NCBI GenBank assembly: GCA_012510335.1
Contig: JAAZIF010000106.1
Span: 1 to 6,614, forward strand
Length of the DNA: 6,614 bases
Reading direction: 5' to 3'
Source: Methanomicrobiales archaeon
GTDB taxonomy: Archaea > Halobacteriota > Methanomicrobia > Methanomicrobiales > Methanoculleaceae
The stretch's first letter is position 1; each line of letters begins with the position of its first letter. Of this stretch, positions 4,914 to 6,614 are shown one piece after another. Below the pieces are notes generated by a model, which was not told the DNA's origin, searched no databases, and saw only the letters and a program-made list of their open reading frames with translations. The translations under genes were made by a program, and so were the position numbers.

Positions 4914-6614
4914 ATGCCCGCTCCACCTGAGATCATCGACTTGGTCAAGCGATTTGACCAGTACCATGCAAAATACACATCTCCGTCCTACAACGAGTCC
5001 CAGGTCCGAAAAGAGTTCATCGACCCTTTTTTCGAAGCCCTCGGCTGGGATGTGAATAACCGCTCGGGGCTCGATGAGCGCTATAAGGATGTGATCCACG
5101 AGGATACAGTGAAGGTGGAGACATCCACCAGGGCACCGGACTATTCGTTTCGGATCGGCGGCATACGGAAGTTCTTTGTCGAGGCAAAAAAGCCTTCCGT
5201 GAACCTCAAAGAAGATCCGGAACCCGCTTACCAGGTGCGCCGATATGCCTGGAGCGCGAAGCTCCCGGTGAGCCTGCTCACAGACTTCGAGGAATTCATC
5301 GTCTACGACTGCACGGCGAAACCCTCACCGAAGGATAAGGCATCGGTAAGGAGGATCGGCTACTACCATTATACCGAGTATATCGAAAAGTGGGATGAGA
5401 TCGCGGCGATCTTCTCCAAACAGGGCATACTGACCGGTGGGTACGATGACTACGTCGAGAACCTGAAGCAGAAGAAGGGGGGGAAGGGCACCGCGAGCAT
5501 CGACGATGCGTTCCTCGCGGAGATCGAGGGGTGGCGGGAGATCCTTGCAAAGAACATCGCGCTCCGGAACAAGGATCTCTCCGTCCGGGAGCTGAACGCG
5601 GCGGTGCAGAAGACGATCGACCGGATCATCTTCCTCAGGATCTGCGAAGACCGCGGGATTGAGAAATATGAGCAGCTACACATGATAGCCGCCGGAAAAG
5701 ACATTTATGAACAGTTGAAATCATTATTCCTCTATGCTGATGAGAAATACAACTCCGGCCTGTTTCACTTCTCGGCGGAGCCCGGTCGGGAAGATCCAGA
5801 CACCCTGACGCTCTCGCTCTCCATCGACGACAAGGTGCTCAAGCAGATCATCACCCACCTCTACTACCCGGACTCGCCCTACGAATTTTCGGTCTTTCCG
5901 GCGGATATCCTCGGCCAGGTTTACGAGCAATTCTTGGGGAAGGTCATTCGCCTGACGGCCGGGCACCAGGCGAAGGTCGAGGAGAAACCAGAGGTGAAGA
6001 AAGCAGGTGGAGTCTTCTACACGCCGACATATATCGTGGAGTACATCGTGAAGCAGACTGTCGGGAGTCAGATTGAGGGGAAAGACCCAAAAGCAGTTGT
6101 GGATCTGCACGTTCTTGATCCGGCCTGTGGTTCGGGATCCTTCCTCCTCGGAGCCTACCAATATCTCCTCGATTGGCACCTTGCGTGGTATATGGATAAC
6201 CTGGTACCGCTGCTTGTGAATGGGGCGAAGATGACCGATCCGGCGGTGTTAGCACTCCTGCCGGTAAGGCCGGCGCCGGTTAAACGCGGTCGGGGCAAGA
6301 AGGGAAGGGGGAACGGCGATGAGTATTTCCTCCCGGTCTACCAGATGACTGATACCGACTGGCGGTTGACGACAGAGGAGAAGAAGCGGATCCTCGTAAA
6401 CAATATCTACGGTGTGGATATCGACCCACAGGCGGTAGAAGTGACGAAACTCTCGCTGCTCCTGAAGGTACTCGAGGGCGAGAAATCTGAGCGGATCAGC
6501 AAGCAACTAACGATCACTCAAGAACGGGTGCTGCCATCACTCCACAACAATATCAAGTGTGGGAACTCACTCATCGGTCCGGATATCTACAACAACGTGC
6601 AGGTGACCCTCGAC
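4914..6614 (+). CDS. Type IIG/IIL restriction-modification enzyme, Eco57I-like nuclease-methylase fusion (3' end beyond right edge)
   Basis: 567 codons are present without a stop; the family is usually about 1,000 residues or more, so roughly the C-terminal half is missing. A PD-(D/E)xK nuclease core lies at about residues 25-125: APD76 then FFVE90-A-K92KP, the metal-binding D...ExK set. An alpha-helical connector follows (about 180-355) with the motif TIDRIIFLRICEDRGIE. The N6-adenine methylase begins with motif X (GGVFYTPTYIVEYIV, from 365), then motif I, the SAM-binding loop DPACGSGSFLL (from 402), then the acidic strand NIYGVDIDPQAVEVTKLSLL (about 498-517). A Lys/Arg/Gly-rich insert lies at about 463-475. 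The catalytic NPPY motif and the target-recognition domain lie beyond the edge. A single chain of this type both methylates and cuts DNA, using SAM, so no separate subunits are required. The start at 4914 is supported by the TATA spacing. Recognition specificity cannot be read here. Confidence 0.93.
   Translation, partial: MPAPPEIIDLVKRFDQYHAKYTSPSYNESQVRKEFIDPFFEALGWDVNNRSGLDERYKDVIHEDTVKVETSTRAPDYSFRIGGIRKFFVEAKKPSVNLKEDPEPAYQVRRYAWSAKLPVSLLTDFEEFIVYDCTAKPSPKDKASVRRIGYYHYTEYIEKWDEIAAIFSKQGILTGGYDDYVENLKQKKGGKGTASIDDAFLAEIEGWREILAKNIALRNKDLSVRELNAAVQKTIDRIIFLRICEDRGIEKYEQLHMIAAGKDIYEQLKSLFLYADEKYNSGLFHFSAEPGREDPDTLTLSLSIDDKVLKQIITHLYYPDSPYEFSVFPADILGQVYEQFLGKVIRLTAGHQAKVEEKPEVKKAGGVFYTPTYIVEYIVKQTVGSQIEGKDPKAVVDLHVLDPACGSGSFLLGAYQYLLDWHLAWYMDNLVPLLVNGAKMTDPAVLALLPVRPAPVKRGRGKKGRGNGDEYFLPVYQMTDTDWRLTTEEKKRILVNNIYGVDIDPQAVEVTKLSLLLKVLEGEKSERISKQLTITQERVLPSLHNNIKCGNSLIGPDIYNNVQVTLD

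Overview
The window looks like chromosomal DNA of a methanogenic archaeon of the order Methanomicrobiales, close to Methanoculleus or a relative. This rests on recognition of protein types, not on a search. The left gene pair encodes secreted surface proteins with the modules typical of that order. The restriction gene has an archaeal TATA-type promoter with almost no leader. Most coding sequence is GC-rich with GC-rich third positions.

Layout, left to right. (1) Positions 1-3006, minus strand: a two-gene surface-protein operon. The first gene (760-3006) encodes a secreted protein with several Ig-like beta domains and a C-terminal duplicated Trp-rich 'GWN' module. Its TGA overlaps the start of the second gene (1-760), a secreted protein with a Ser/Gly linker that runs off the left edge. 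(2) Positions 3013-3306: the leader and promoter of that operon, then a G-quadruplex motif just after the next gene. (3) Positions 3307-3817, minus strand: a toxin-antitoxin scrap yard. It holds an intact YgiT/MqsA-type zinc-finger antitoxin, the tail of a DUF4258-type toxin broken by a nonsense codon and a 1-nt shift, and a HicB-type antitoxin whose C-terminus appears frameshifted and runs into the toxin remnant. No intact toxin is visible. (4) Positions 3818-4913: about 1.1 kb without a convincing gene. It holds several hairpins, a pair of imperfect 21-bp dyad-bearing repeats and, nearer the right end, a nested palindrome. (5) Positions 4914-6614, plus strand: the first 567 codons of a large single-chain restriction-modification enzyme (Eco57I-like, type IIG/IIL) with an N-terminal PD-(D/E)xK nuclease and an N6-adenine methylase. 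It runs off the right edge.

The surface-protein pair probably works at the cell envelope. The right part is defence-type accessory DNA: a restriction system next to decayed toxin-antitoxin modules and a structured intergenic region. I see no evidence for a wholly new system. The most instructive element is the reconstructable wreck of a toxin gene between two surviving antitoxins.
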